Assembly: GCF_900100955.1 (NCBI RefSeq)
Contig: NZ_FNCC01000014.1
Location: 1-64,000, forward strand
From: Lentzea fradiae
GTDB taxonomy: Bacteria; Actinomycetota; Actinomycetes; Mycobacteriales; Pseudonocardiaceae
Reading direction: 5' to 3'
Length of the DNA: 64,000 bases
Notes under the pieces: generated by a model
Databases searched by the model: none
What the model was told of the DNA's origin: nothing
What the model saw: the letters and a program-made list of their open reading frames with translations, nothing else
Made by a program: the position numbers and the translations under genes
In this document: positions 24,278 to 32,005 of the stretch, piece by piece
Layout: each line of letters starts with the position of its first letter
How positions within the stretch are numbered: position 1 is the first letter of the stretch

Positions 24278-25501
24278 TCAGATTGCCACCGCCTTCGTCC
24301 CACTGCGACCGCGCGCCCGTCTCCAGGCGAACGTCGCGTGCGTCGCCAGCAGCAGTCCGATACCGCCCGCACCCGCGATCGTGGCCGTGACCGATCCGAC
24401 GGAGTGGGCGACGACACCGGCCAACGCCATTCCTCCGCCCTGGCTGGAGCGCAGCGCGGCGCGTCCGATGCCGTAGGCCCGTCCGCGGTACTGGTCGGGC
24501 AGCAGCCGCATCCACGCCGCTCGCGCGGGAGTGTGATAAGCGCCACCGATACCGGCGAACACGAGCAGGACGATCGTCCAGGTGAGGTTCGGGTTGAACG
24601 CGAACAGCACCAGCGGCGCCAGGGACAGGATCGCCAGCGGGCCGATCAGCTTCTCGCGCTTCGCCGGGTCGCGCACCAGCCGGAAGAGCAGCGCCACGCC
24701 CAGCACGTTCGCGGCGGGTTCGATCGCGAGGATCAGGCCGACCGCCCACACGGCGTCCAGGCTCGCCGCGAGCGGCACCGCGAGTCCTTCCGGGACCATC
24801 GCGAGCCCCGCGAGCAGCCGGACGCCCAGCAGCGTCCTCAGCCGCGGTTCCGACACCATCAGCGTGAGCACGCCGCGTGGTTCGTCGTCCTTCTTCTTGC
24901 GGCCCAGCGGGTCGGCGGCGGGCCGGTGCTGTACGGACGTCTGCACCAGGACGGCCAGCAGGACGAACGTGAGGGCGTTGATCACGAGCGCCACGGCGGG
25001 GGTGGTCTGCGCGACGAGGAAGCCGGCTGCGGCGAGGCCCGCCATCTGGGCGGTGTCGACGGACGTGCCGAACAGCGCCACGCCGTCGTCGTAGCGCTTG
25101 GGCGGCAGCACGTTCGGCAGGCTCGCCTCCTGCGCCGCGAGGTACGGCGAGGAGATCGCCAGCACCACCACGAGCAGCACGATCATCGCCCACAGCGGCA
25201 TGCCGGGGATGGCCATCACGCCCATGAGCACGGCCTGCATCCAGGCCGTCGTCACCATCACGGTGCGTCGCGGGAACCGGTCGGCGACCCAGCCGAGCAA
25301 CGGGCCCGAGATCAGCGGCGGGAACAGCGTCAGCGACCACGTGAGCGCGGTCCACGCTGCGGATTGTGTTCGTTCGAACACGAGAAGTGACAATGCGACG
25401 GCGGCGAGCTGGTCTCCGGCGGTGGAGACGGTCGAACCGATCCACATGGCGCGGAACTCGCGCAAACTCAGGAGCTCGCGGAGGGCGCCGCGGGTCGTCA
25501 T
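24278..25501 (-). CDS. MFS transporter, putative drug exporter
   Basis: A 407-aa major facilitator with about twelve predicted helices and a cytoplasmic central loop (RPAADPLGRKKKDDEPRG). The 2-3 loop motif GWVADRFPRRTVM is characteristic of the DHA/Bmr-type MFS (G-x3-D-R-x-G/R-R). FRAMWIGSTVSTAGDQLAAVAL is the first helix pattern seen in macrolide/MefA-like exporters. No regulator is adjacent. Substrate unknown. Confidence 0.85.
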   Translation of the reverse strand: MTTRGALRELLSLREFRAMWIGSTVSTAGDQLAAVALSLLVFERTQSAAWTALTWSLTLFPPLISGPLLGWVADRFPRRTVMVTTAWMQAVLMGVMAIPGMPLWAMIVLLVVVLAISSPYLAAQEASLPNVLPPKRYDDGVALFGTSVDTAQMAGLAAAGFLVAQTTPAVALVINALTFVLLAVLVQTSVQHRPAADPLGRKKKDDEPRGVLTLMVSEPRLRTLLGVRLLAGLAMVPEGLAVPLAASLDAVWAVGLILAIEPAANVLGVALLFRLVRDPAKREKLIGPLAILSLAPLVLFAFNPNLTWTIVLLVFAGIGGAYHTPARAAWMRLLPDQYRGRAYGIGRAALRSSQGGGMALAGVVAHSVGSVTATIAGAGGIGLLLATHATFAWRRARGRSGTKAVAI

Positions 25502-26065
25502 GGGTGCCCTCGGCGGGCCGCGCCGTGCGCGCGGCGAATCAGCAGGTCCTGATTCGCTCTACGCCGAGTCACGTCGCCCCCGCCGGTGGTAATCAATTTC
25601 TATCGACAATCACGGTAGAAGCTGCCTGACCGTTCAACGTCTGTCCTACCACAGTGTGTACCTAAACGGAGCAGGCCAGTTACCGAAAGTAGTTACAATA
25701 GCGAAACGTAGACCTGATCTTCTTCACAGTTGACCTCCCTGCCGCCTGTTTGGACCCCAAATGGTCACAGTGCGTGTCAACTGGTTCCGAACGGGTGTCA
25801 TCTGCTGCGCCAAGCGGTGCAACCTGCTCCGACTCCTGCCGACCGGCGTCCGCAAATTGCCATCTGCACGAACGTACCTGCGTCCGGAAGGGCTGCGAAA
25901 TGGGCCTCCCCGTTTGTGGGGGAGGCTCACACCGGTGAGAGCAAGAGCCGGAAGTAGTGTTTCCCGCTCACCGGAACGAAACCGGTTCAGAGAGCGGGAA
26001 AACGATCACTAACGTCGGTGAAACATCTCGCTTGGCGTGGCGAACCAGCCGATAACGTCAGAACG
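25502..26065. other. 564-bp gene-free, comparatively AT-rich interval
   Basis: Between rlmB (3' end) and the MFS gene (5' end), both on the minus strand. No open frame here has convincing coding character or recognisable homology, although several 60-80 codon frames exist on both strands. The part at about 25590-25760 is visibly lower in GC than its surroundings. Structures seen: a short hairpin GCCTCCCC/GGGGAGGC (25904-25911/25919-25926) and a larger nested inverted repeat at 25960-26001. It must contain the MFS promoter. A decayed gene or a small RNA cannot be excluded. Confidence 0.6.
25960..26001 (-). terminator. Nested inverted repeat downstream of rlmB
   Basis: Outer arms TTTCCCGCTC (25960-25969) and GAGCGGGAAA (25992-26001) are exact complements, and an inner ACCGG/CCGGT pair nests inside. 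It starts 64 bases past the rlmB stop in the direction of transcription, so a terminator role for the carD-to-rlmB operon is the simplest reading; its symmetry also fits an operator. Confidence 0.55.
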
Positions 26066-27037
26066 TCAGCCCTTGGCCGCGATCCGGCGGCGGCGGGCCA
26101 CCTCGGCCAGCACCACGCCGGCCGCCACGGACGCGTTGAGCGACTCGACGCCCGTGGCCATCGGGATCGACACGGTCTGGTCGCACGTCTCCTTGACGAG
26201 GCGGCCGAGACCGCGGCCCTCGGAGCCCACGACGACAACCAGCGGGCCGGTCGCGAGGTCGAGGCCGTCGACGTCCACGTCACCGTCGGCGTCGAGGCCC
26301 ACGACCATGAGCCCTGCCTCCGCCCAGTCACGCAGCGTGCGAGTGAGGTTCGTGGCCATCGCGATCGGCAGCTTCGCCGCCGTGCCCGCGCTGGTCCGCC
26401 ACGCCACCGCCGTCATCGACGCGCTGCGCCGCTGCGGCAGCACCACGCCGTGCGCGCCGAACGCCGCAGCGGACCGCACGACGGCACCCAGGTTGCGCGG
26501 GTCCGTCACGCCGTCCAGCGCCACCAGCAGCGGCGGCACACCGGCGCGCTGCGCCAGGTCCAGCAGCTCGGCGGGCGTGGCGTACTCGAACGGCGGCACC
26601 TGAAGGCCGAGGCCCTGGTGCATCGCCCCGCCGGTGATCCGGTCGAGCTCGCCGCGGGCGACCTCCAGCACGGAGATGCCCCGGTCGGCGGCCAGGCGCA
26701 CGGCCTCGGCCACGCGGTCGTCCGCGTCGATGCCCAGCGCCACGTACAGCGCCGTCGCGGGCGTGCCCGCACGCAGGCACTCGACCACGGGGTTGCGGCC
26801 CGCGACGGTCTCGGCCTGGGCCTTCTCCGTCTTCTGGCGCCGCTGGGTCTTCACGGCGTCGCTCTTCGCGGCCACCTTGGCCCGCTTGTACGCCGGGTGG
26901 TTCGGGCGGTCCGACGCCTTCGGCGTCGGACCCTTGCCCTGCAGCCCCTTGGACTTCTGCCCGCCGGAGCCGACGACCGCGCCCTTCTTGGAGCCCGGAT
27001 TGCGCATCGCGCCCTTGCGCTTGGAGTTGCCAGCCAC
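26066..27037 (-). CDS. rlmB: 23S rRNA (guanosine-2'-O)-methyltransferase RlmB (TrmH/SpoU family)
   Basis: A 323-aa SPOUT methyltransferase. A basic N-terminal extension (about 75 residues rich in Lys/Arg/Gly) precedes the RNA-binding substrate domain (AGRNPVVECLRAG) and the knotted catalytic domain with its three motifs: LDGVTDPRNLGAVVRSAAAF, VVVVGSEGRGLGRLV and SIPMATGVESLNASVAAGVV. It should methylate G2251-type ribose in 23S rRNA using S-adenosylmethionine. GTG start 5 bases after the cysS stop. Last gene of the minus-strand operon, as in M. tuberculosis (Rv3579c). Confidence 0.92.
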   Translation of the reverse strand: MAGNSKRKGAMRNPGSKKGAVVGSGGQKSKGLQGKGPTPKASDRPNHPAYKRAKVAAKSDAVKTQRRQKTEKAQAETVAGRNPVVECLRAGTPATALYVALGIDADDRVAEAVRLAADRGISVLEVARGELDRITGGAMHQGLGLQVPPFEYATPAELLDLAQRAGVPPLLVALDGVTDPRNLGAVVRSAAAFGAHGVVLPQRRSASMTAVAWRTSAGTAAKLPIAMATNLTRTLRDWAEAGLMVVGLDADGDVDVDGLDLATGPLVVVVGSEGRGLGRLVKETCDQTVSIPMATGVESLNASVAAGVVLAEVARRRRIAAKG

Positions 27038-27042
27038 GGAAG

Positions 27043-28437
27043 TCAGTCGTCCTTCAAAGTCCACTGCGGACCGTCGGGGGTGTCCTCGACGGCGATGCCC
27101 GCCTCCAGCAACTGGTCGCGCAACGCGTCAGAGCGCGCGAAATCCCTGCTCTTGCGGGCTTCCTGGCGTTCGACCAAGAGTCGATCCACCAGCGTGGTCA
27201 ACGCCTGCCGCATGCCGGTGTCGGCAGACGACTGGTCGTTCCACTTCGGCGACAACGGGTCGACGCCGAGGATGTCGGCCATCCGGCGCACGCACTCGGC
27301 GGCCGCACGGGCCTCCTCGTGGGCGCCGTCGGCGAGTGCGGTGTTGCCCTGGCGCACCTTGTTGTGCAGTGCCGCCACGGCCTGGGGCGTGTTCAGGTCG
27401 TTGTCCATCGCCGCCACGAAGTCGGGGCACATCTCGCCGCTCAGCTCGATCGGCCCGACGCGCTCGGTGGCGCGGCGCAGGAACGACTCGATGCGCCCGT
27501 AGGACGTCACCGCCTCGCGCAGCGCCTCCTCCGAGTACTCGATGTGCGACCGGTAGTGCGGCGCGACCAGGTAGTACCGCAGCTCCTGCGCGCGGACCAG
27601 CTCCAGCATCGCGGGGATGGACACGGTGTTGCCGAGCGACTTGGCCATCTTCTCGCCCGACATCGTCACCCAGTAGTTGTGCATCCAGTAGTTCGCGAAG
27701 CCGTCACCGGCCGCCCGCGACTGGGCCTGCTCGTTCTCGTGGTGCGGGAACATCAGGTCGAGCCCGCCGCCGTGGATGTCGAACGTGGCGCCGAGGTACG
27801 TCGTGGCCATCGCCGAGCACTCCAGGTGCCAGCCGGGCCTGCCGTTGCCCCACGGCGTGGGCCAGGACGGCTCGCCGGGCTTCGCGGCCTTCCACAGCGT
27901 GAAGTCGCGCGGGTCGCGCTTGCCGCGCACGTCGGTCTCGCCCTGCTGCTGGTCCTCCAGCCTGCGGCCGGACAGCGCGCCGTACTCGGGGAACGAGCGC
28001 ACGTCGAAGTAGACGTCGCCGTCGACGTCGTAGGCGTGGCCCTTGTCGATCAGGCGCTGCATCAGCTCGACCATCTGCGTGACGTGGCCGGTGGCGCGCG
28101 GCGCGTACGACGGGGGCAGGCAGCCCAGCAGGTCGTAGGCGTCCTCGAAGGCGCGCTCGTGCTGGTAGGCCCACTCCCACCAGGGCCTGCCGTGGTCGGC
28201 GGCCTTGGTGAGGATCTTGTCGTCGATGTCGGTGACGTTGCGGACCAGCGTGACGTCGGCGCCGTCGCGGGCGAGCCAGCGGCGGAGCACGTCGAAGTTC
28301 AGGCCGCTGCGGACGTGCCCGATGTGCGGCACCCCCTGCACGGTCGCCCCACACACGTAGATCGACGCCGTTCCGTTGACCTGCGGGTGGAACTCCCGCA
28401 TGGACCGGCTCGCGGTGTCGTAGATGTGGAGGCTCAC
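27043..28437 (-). CDS. cysS: Cysteinyl-tRNA synthetase
   Basis: A 464-aa class I aminoacyl-tRNA synthetase that charges tRNA-Cys. HIGH motif as PHIGHVRS and KMSKS motif as GEKMAKSLGN. Zinc ligands: Cys29 (YVCGATVQ), Cys in HLECSAM and His in FPHHENE. The DALR-type anticodon domain follows, ending WTLKDD. Length is normal. GTG start overlapping the stop of the upstream HAD gene by 4 bases. MshC, the mycothiol paralogue, is shorter and lacks the anticodon domain, so this is the true synthetase. Confidence 0.95.
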   Translation of the reverse strand: MSLHIYDTASRSMREFHPQVNGTASIYVCGATVQGVPHIGHVRSGLNFDVLRRWLARDGADVTLVRNVTDIDDKILTKAADHGRPWWEWAYQHERAFEDAYDLLGCLPPSYAPRATGHVTQMVELMQRLIDKGHAYDVDGDVYFDVRSFPEYGALSGRRLEDQQQGETDVRGKRDPRDFTLWKAAKPGEPSWPTPWGNGRPGWHLECSAMATTYLGATFDIHGGGLDLMFPHHENEQAQSRAAGDGFANYWMHNYWVTMSGEKMAKSLGNTVSIPAMLELVRAQELRYYLVAPHYRSHIEYSEEALREAVTSYGRIESFLRRATERVGPIELSGEMCPDFVAAMDNDLNTPQAVAALHNKVRQGNTALADGAHEEARAAAECVRRMADILGVDPLSPKWNDQSSADTGMRQALTTLVDRLLVERQEARKSRDFARSDALRDQLLEAGIAVEDTPDGPQWTLKDD

Positions 28438-29057
28438 ACGGGAATGGTACGGGCCAGATCCACCAGTGCGTTCGGCCGGTCACTCGTCGGAACCGGATCG
28501 ACGAGCCGGAAGGAGCAGCCGATCGCCCGTGCTCCGCCGTCCGCCTCCTCGCTGTCACCGACCATGACGACGTTCCGGGGATCGACGCCGAGCCGTTCAC
28601 AGGCGGTCGTGAAGATCTTCGGGTCCGGCTTCATGACGCCCTCCTCGTAGGAGAGCACGAACTCGTCCACGAGGTGCAGCAGGTCGTGCCTCTCGAAGAC
28701 GGCGCGGATGTCCCAGGCGATGTTGCTGACGACCGCCACCGGCACGTCGCGCAGGTGCTCCAGCGCCGCCCTGGTGTCGGGATAGGGCTGCCAGGACTCC
28801 GGGTGCAGCAGCCGGTCGTAGAGCGCCTCCGCGTCCGGCACGAGCGCGTCGGTGAGCAGCCGCAGGTGCACCCGGCGGTGGACGTCCGGGTCGAGGTCGC
28901 GCCGGAGCCAGTCCTGCTCCAGCGAGGGGTCCAGGCCGTCGACGATCCCGACGGGTGCGGTGAGCGCCCGCATGAGGGAGCCGTTGGCCTCCAGCTCGGG
29001 GTGTTCGAGCCGGAAGAGCGTGCCGGAGAAGTCGAAGAGCGCAGCGCGGGTCGTCAC
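28434..29057 (-). CDS. HAD-superfamily hydrolase with DFSGT nucleophile motif
   Basis: A 207-aa HAD protein. Motif I is LFDFSGTLF (nucleophile Asp; the usual second Asp is Ser), motif II VAVVSNIAW, motif III K in GVMKPDPKIF, and motif IV MVGDSEEADGGARAIG. The Ser substitution at the general acid/base position is unusual for phosphatases and recalls dehalogenase/phosphonatase-type HADs, so the reaction is uncertain. GTG start after GGGGGC. Its stop overlaps the cysS start (GTGA), making it part of the carD-ispDF-cysS transcript. M. tuberculosis has no gene here. Confidence 0.82.
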   Translation of the reverse strand: MTTRAALFDFSGTLFRLEHPELEANGSLMRALTAPVGIVDGLDPSLEQDWLRRDLDPDVHRRVHLRLLTDALVPDAEALYDRLLHPESWQPYPDTRAALEHLRDVPVAVVSNIAWDIRAVFERHDLLHLVDEFVLSYEEGVMKPDPKIFTTACERLGVDPRNVVMVGDSEEADGGARAIGCSFRLVDPVPTSDRPNALVDLARTIPV

Positions 29058-29082
29058 GCCCCCGACTCTACGTGCCCGTCCG

Positions 29083-30057
29083 TCAGGTGGTCTGGACCTT
29101 TTCGAGCTCGGCCCTGACCTCGGTGTCGTCGTAGTCGATGACCAGCGCCACGTCACCGGCACCGCGCCCGGCGGCCGTGGCGAAGTGCTCCGCGAACTCC
29201 TCGATCTGCCTGAGCGGCTCGTCGGCGAGCCGCGCCGTGGCCTCGTAGAGCGGGCGGTGGCGCTCCGGCGTCGCCGTGCCGCGCAGGTCGGCCGCCCAGT
29301 CGAGGAGGTCCTCGTAGCACTTCGCGAACCGCGTCCCGAGCAGCCGGATCTTGTCCGCGTTGCCCGGCAGGCCGGACGGGCCGAACGCCCACTGCTGCTT
29401 CTCCGGCGAGAGCAGGTCCATCACGGAGTTCACGATCGTGTCGAACTTGCGGGTGCGCGCGGTGAAGTAGTCGAGCGACTCCGTGTCCGTCGTGAACGTG
29501 CGCACGTTCTCGAAGAAGCCCATCTCGTGGTTGAGCTTCTTCTCGGACAGGGAGCGCAGCGCGTGCCCCACCACGTCCGCGAACGTCCGGTACTCCCAGC
29601 CGCGGGGCGCGGGGCCGGGCTCGACGCCGACCTTCTTCGCGATCATCTCGGCGAGCTGGAACGGCGTGAAGCGGCGCAGGTCCAGGAACCCCATGCTGGG
29701 ACGGACGCCCGGCACCTCGGTGTCGTCGAACCTGGCGGGCAGGATGTACGGCTTGGTGGGGTCGGTGAGACCCCTCGCGAGCGCGGAACGGCGTTCGTGG
29801 ATCGTCCAGATCTTCCGCACGTACGCCTCGGACACGAACATCACGCAGAAGCGCGAGTCGACCCGGTAGACCTGGTCGAGGTACTCGGTGAGCTCCTCGC
29901 CCCACAGCTCGTGCTGCATGTCGTTGTCGTAGAAGTAGCGCAGGCCCATGTCCTTGAGGTGCCGCGCCACCTCTTCCACGTAGGAACGGTTCTCGCCGGC
30001 GAACGACAGGCACACGTCGTACTTGGTCACCGTGGAGATGGTAGTGGCGGGCGCCAC
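29083..30057 (-). CDS. TIR-domain protein with unknown C-terminal helical domain
   Basis: A 324-aa soluble protein. Residues about 11-145 form a TIR domain: YDVCLSFAGENRSYVEEVAR, FYDNDMQHELWGEELTEYL, FCVMFVSEAYVRKIWTIHERRSAL and YILPARFDDTEVPG. The Glu in IHERRSAL is at the position of the catalytic glutamate of NAD-cleaving TIR enzymes. Residues about 170-320 are helical and unlike any domain I know. An alternative GTG start lies nine codons downstream. Bacterial TIR proteins often consume NAD or make signalling nucleotides in phage defence. Unusually, it lies 25 bases after ispF in a housekeeping operon. Confidence 0.82.
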   Translation of the reverse strand: MAPATTISTVTKYDVCLSFAGENRSYVEEVARHLKDMGLRYFYDNDMQHELWGEELTEYLDQVYRVDSRFCVMFVSEAYVRKIWTIHERRSALARGLTDPTKPYILPARFDDTEVPGVRPSMGFLDLRRFTPFQLAEMIAKKVGVEPGPAPRGWEYRTFADVVGHALRSLSEKKLNHEMGFFENVRTFTTDTESLDYFTARTRKFDTIVNSVMDLLSPEKQQWAFGPSGLPGNADKIRLLGTRFAKCYEDLLDWAADLRGTATPERHRPLYEATARLADEPLRQIEEFAEHFATAAGRGAGDVALVIDYDDTEVRAELEKVQTT

Positions 30058-30082
30058 AGCGCCGGTGCCGGAGTTGTCCGCG

Positions 30083-30550
30083 TCAGCCCGCGCTGACGAG
30101 CAGGGCCGTCGCGATGGCGGCGATGCCCTCGCCGCGGCCCGTCAGGCCGAGTCCGTCGGTCGTCGTGCCCGCGACCGAGACCGGGCCGCCGACCGCGTCG
30201 GACAGCACCCGCTGGGCCTCGTCGCGACGCTTGCCGATGCGCGGCTGGTTGCCGATGACCTGCACTGTGGCGTTTCCCACACGGAAGCCCGCCTCCTCGA
30301 CGAGCCGGCGCACCTCCGTGAGGAGGACCACTCCGTGCGCGCCCGACCAGCGCGGATCCGACGTGCCGAAGACCGCTCCGAGGTCGCCGAGACCCGCCGC
30401 CGACAGCAGCGCGTCGCACAGCGCGTGCGACGCCACGTCACCGTCGGAGTGGCCCGCGCACCCGTCGACGCCCTCCCACAGCAGGCCGGCGACCCAGCAC
30501 TCGCGACCTGACTCGATCGGGTGGACATCGACGCCCTGGCCGATCCTCAC
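30083..30550 (-). CDS. ispF: 2-C-methyl-D-erythritol 2,4-cyclodiphosphate synthase
   Basis: A 155-aa MEP-pathway enzyme making the cyclic diphosphate precursor of isoprenoids. Metal ligands Asp8 and His10 (GQGVDVHPI) and the His in AGHSDGDVASHALCDAL are present; the CDP-binding/active-site segment TTTDGLGLTGRGEGIAAIA follows. GTG start within a GTGA overlap with ispD, so the two successive-pathway enzymes are co-translated. Confidence 0.95.
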   Translation of the reverse strand: MRIGQGVDVHPIESGRECWVAGLLWEGVDGCAGHSDGDVASHALCDALLSAAGLGDLGAVFGTSDPRWSGAHGVVLLTEVRRLVEEAGFRVGNATVQVIGNQPRIGKRRDEAQRVLSDAVGGPVSVAGTTTDGLGLTGRGEGIAAIATALLVSAG

Positions 30551-31239
30551 TCGTGCCCTCCGCTGAACAGTGCCTCCGCGACCGCGAGGTCGAACGGGGT
30601 GGTGATCTTCATGGCGTGCGCGTGGCCCGGAACCGTGTGGACGAGCACACCGTTCTTCTCGACGAGACCCGCGTCGTCGGTCGCGGCGACACCCGCGCGA
30701 TAGGCGGCTCTGAGAGTCTCCGCCCGGAAACCCTGAGGGGTCTGGACGACCCGCAGACCGGCCCGGTCAGGGGTGGCGACGACCACTCCGGCCTCGTCCA
30801 CCTGCTTGATCGTGTCGGCGACCGGGAGCACCGGGATGACGGCGTCGTGCCCGTCGCGCACGGCGGTCACGACGCCGGCGATCACCTGAGGGGGTGTGAA
30901 GGCACGGGCCGCGTCGTGCACCAGCACGATGGCGGTGTCCGGGATCACGCTGAGCGCGTGTTCGAGGGCGAGGCGCACCGAGTCGGTGCGTTCGGCGCCC
31001 CCTGAAAGCACGTGCACCGCCCCGCCGGCCGGGGCCAGCGAGGCGGTAGCGGTGTGCACTGAGTCCACATCGGACGGTGGCGCGGCGATGACGACGTGCT
31101 GGACATGACCTGAGGCGAACAGGCCCTGCACGGCACGGGTCAGCAGCGGTACTCCGTTGACCGGCACGAGCGCCTTGGGCATTCCGTAGCCCAGGCGCTC
31201 ACCCCGCCCTGCCGCAGGAACGAGCGCGACAACACTCAT
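30547..31239 (-). CDS. ispD: 2-C-methyl-D-erythritol 4-phosphate cytidylyltransferase
   Basis: A 230-aa nucleotidyltransferase. Signature VPAAGRGERLGYGMPKALVPVNGVPLL (glycine-rich CTP loop and Lys), VLVHDAARAF, PVADTIKQV and TPQGFRAETL are all present. It activates MEP with CTP. It is downstream of carD by 47 bases and overlaps ispF. Confidence 0.95.
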   Translation of the reverse strand: MSVVALVPAAGRGERLGYGMPKALVPVNGVPLLTRAVQGLFASGHVQHVVIAAPPSDVDSVHTATASLAPAGGAVHVLSGGAERTDSVRLALEHALSVIPDTAIVLVHDAARAFTPPQVIAGVVTAVRDGHDAVIPVLPVADTIKQVDEAGVVVATPDRAGLRVVQTPQGFRAETLRAAYRAGVAATDDAGLVEKNGVLVHTVPGHAHAMKITTPFDLAVAEALFSGGHE

Positions 31240-31286
31240 CTCGCGGCGTTATCCGATGCTCTGAAGGTTGTTCTGTTGAAGAAAAA

Positions 31287-31775
31287 CTACGACGCGGTGG
31301 CGAGAACTTCGTCGAGGAGGACCTCGGCCTTGTCCTCGTCGGTGCCCTCGGCCAGCGCCAGCTCGCTGACCAGTATCTGCCGCGCCTTCGCCAGCATCCG
31401 CTTCTCGCCGGCGGACAACCCGCGATCCTTCTCGCGCCGCCAGAGGTCGCGCACCACTTCCGCAACCTTGTTCACGTCGCCGGAGGCGAGCTTCTCAAGG
31501 TTGGCCTTGTACCGCCGAGACCAGTTGGTCGGCTCCTCGGTGTGGGGAGCGCGCAAGACCTCGAAGACCCGGTCGAGCCCTTCCTGGCCGACAACGTCAC
31601 GCACGCCCACGATCTCGGCGTTGTCAGCGGGAACCCGAACGGTGAGGTCGCCCTGCGCCACCTTGAGAACGAGGTACTTCTTCTCCTCGCCCTTGATAAC
31701 GCGGGTCTCGATTGCTTCGATGAGAGCGGCACCGTGGTGCGGGTAGACGACGGTCTCTCCGACCTTGAAAACCAT
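31287..31775 (-). CDS. carD: CarD transcription regulator
   Basis: A 162-aa RNA-polymerase-binding regulator that stabilises open promoter complexes. The N-terminal Tudor-like RNAP interaction domain (KVGETVVYPHHGAALIEAI; YLVLKVAQGDLTVRVPADN) is followed by the helical DNA-binding domain with the conserved Trp in DLWRREKDRGLSAGEKRML. Length and sequence match mycobacterial CarD. ATG after GAGGAC. It heads the operon carD-ispD-ispF-TIR-HAD-cysS-rlmB. Confidence 0.95.
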   Translation of the reverse strand: MVFKVGETVVYPHHGAALIEAIETRVIKGEEKKYLVLKVAQGDLTVRVPADNAEIVGVRDVVGQEGLDRVFEVLRAPHTEEPTNWSRRYKANLEKLASGDVNKVAEVVRDLWRREKDRGLSAGEKRMLAKARQILVSELALAEGTDEDKAEVLLDEVLATAS

Positions 31776-31875
31776 GTGTCCTCTGCCCCTTTCGCTTCCT
31801 CCATCCTAACACGTCCAGCAACCCTCCGAACGCAGCGCGAAGATCCGTTAGTGCTGGTCAGGGCCATGCGGGGGG

Positions 31876-31917
31876 TTGACAAACCACCTGTTCGCGTGCA
31901 ACGTACGGGGTTGTCAA
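31876..31917. promoter_or_regulatory. Inverted TTGACA elements in the carD/lpqE divergent region
   Basis: TTGACA on the plus strand (31876-31881) and its mirror TGTCAA (31912-31917), extended to TTGACAAAC/GGTTGTCAA with one mismatch, flank a 28-bp centre. They lie between the divergent carD and lpqE-like genes and could be -35 boxes or the arms of a regulator site. No convincing -10 box is placed at 17 bp from either. Confidence 0.35.
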
Positions 31918-32005
31918 GATCGAATGGCACCACGTCGCGTCGTCTTTCCGGGTCCCGGTTAGGCTCTTTGCCTGGTGGTTGTTCCCTAGGAAGGACGCTG
32001 GAGCC

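Noticed and set aside
25724..26012. Several 60-83 codon frames in the gap between rlmB and the MFS gene
   Set aside because: They overlap each other on both strands, lack ribosome sites and show no recognisable family; not called as genes.
29088..29105. A second DasR-like site at the end of the TIR gene (TGGTCTGGACCT)
   Set aside because: Two mismatches to the core palindrome and position within the 3' end of a coding region, far from any promoter.
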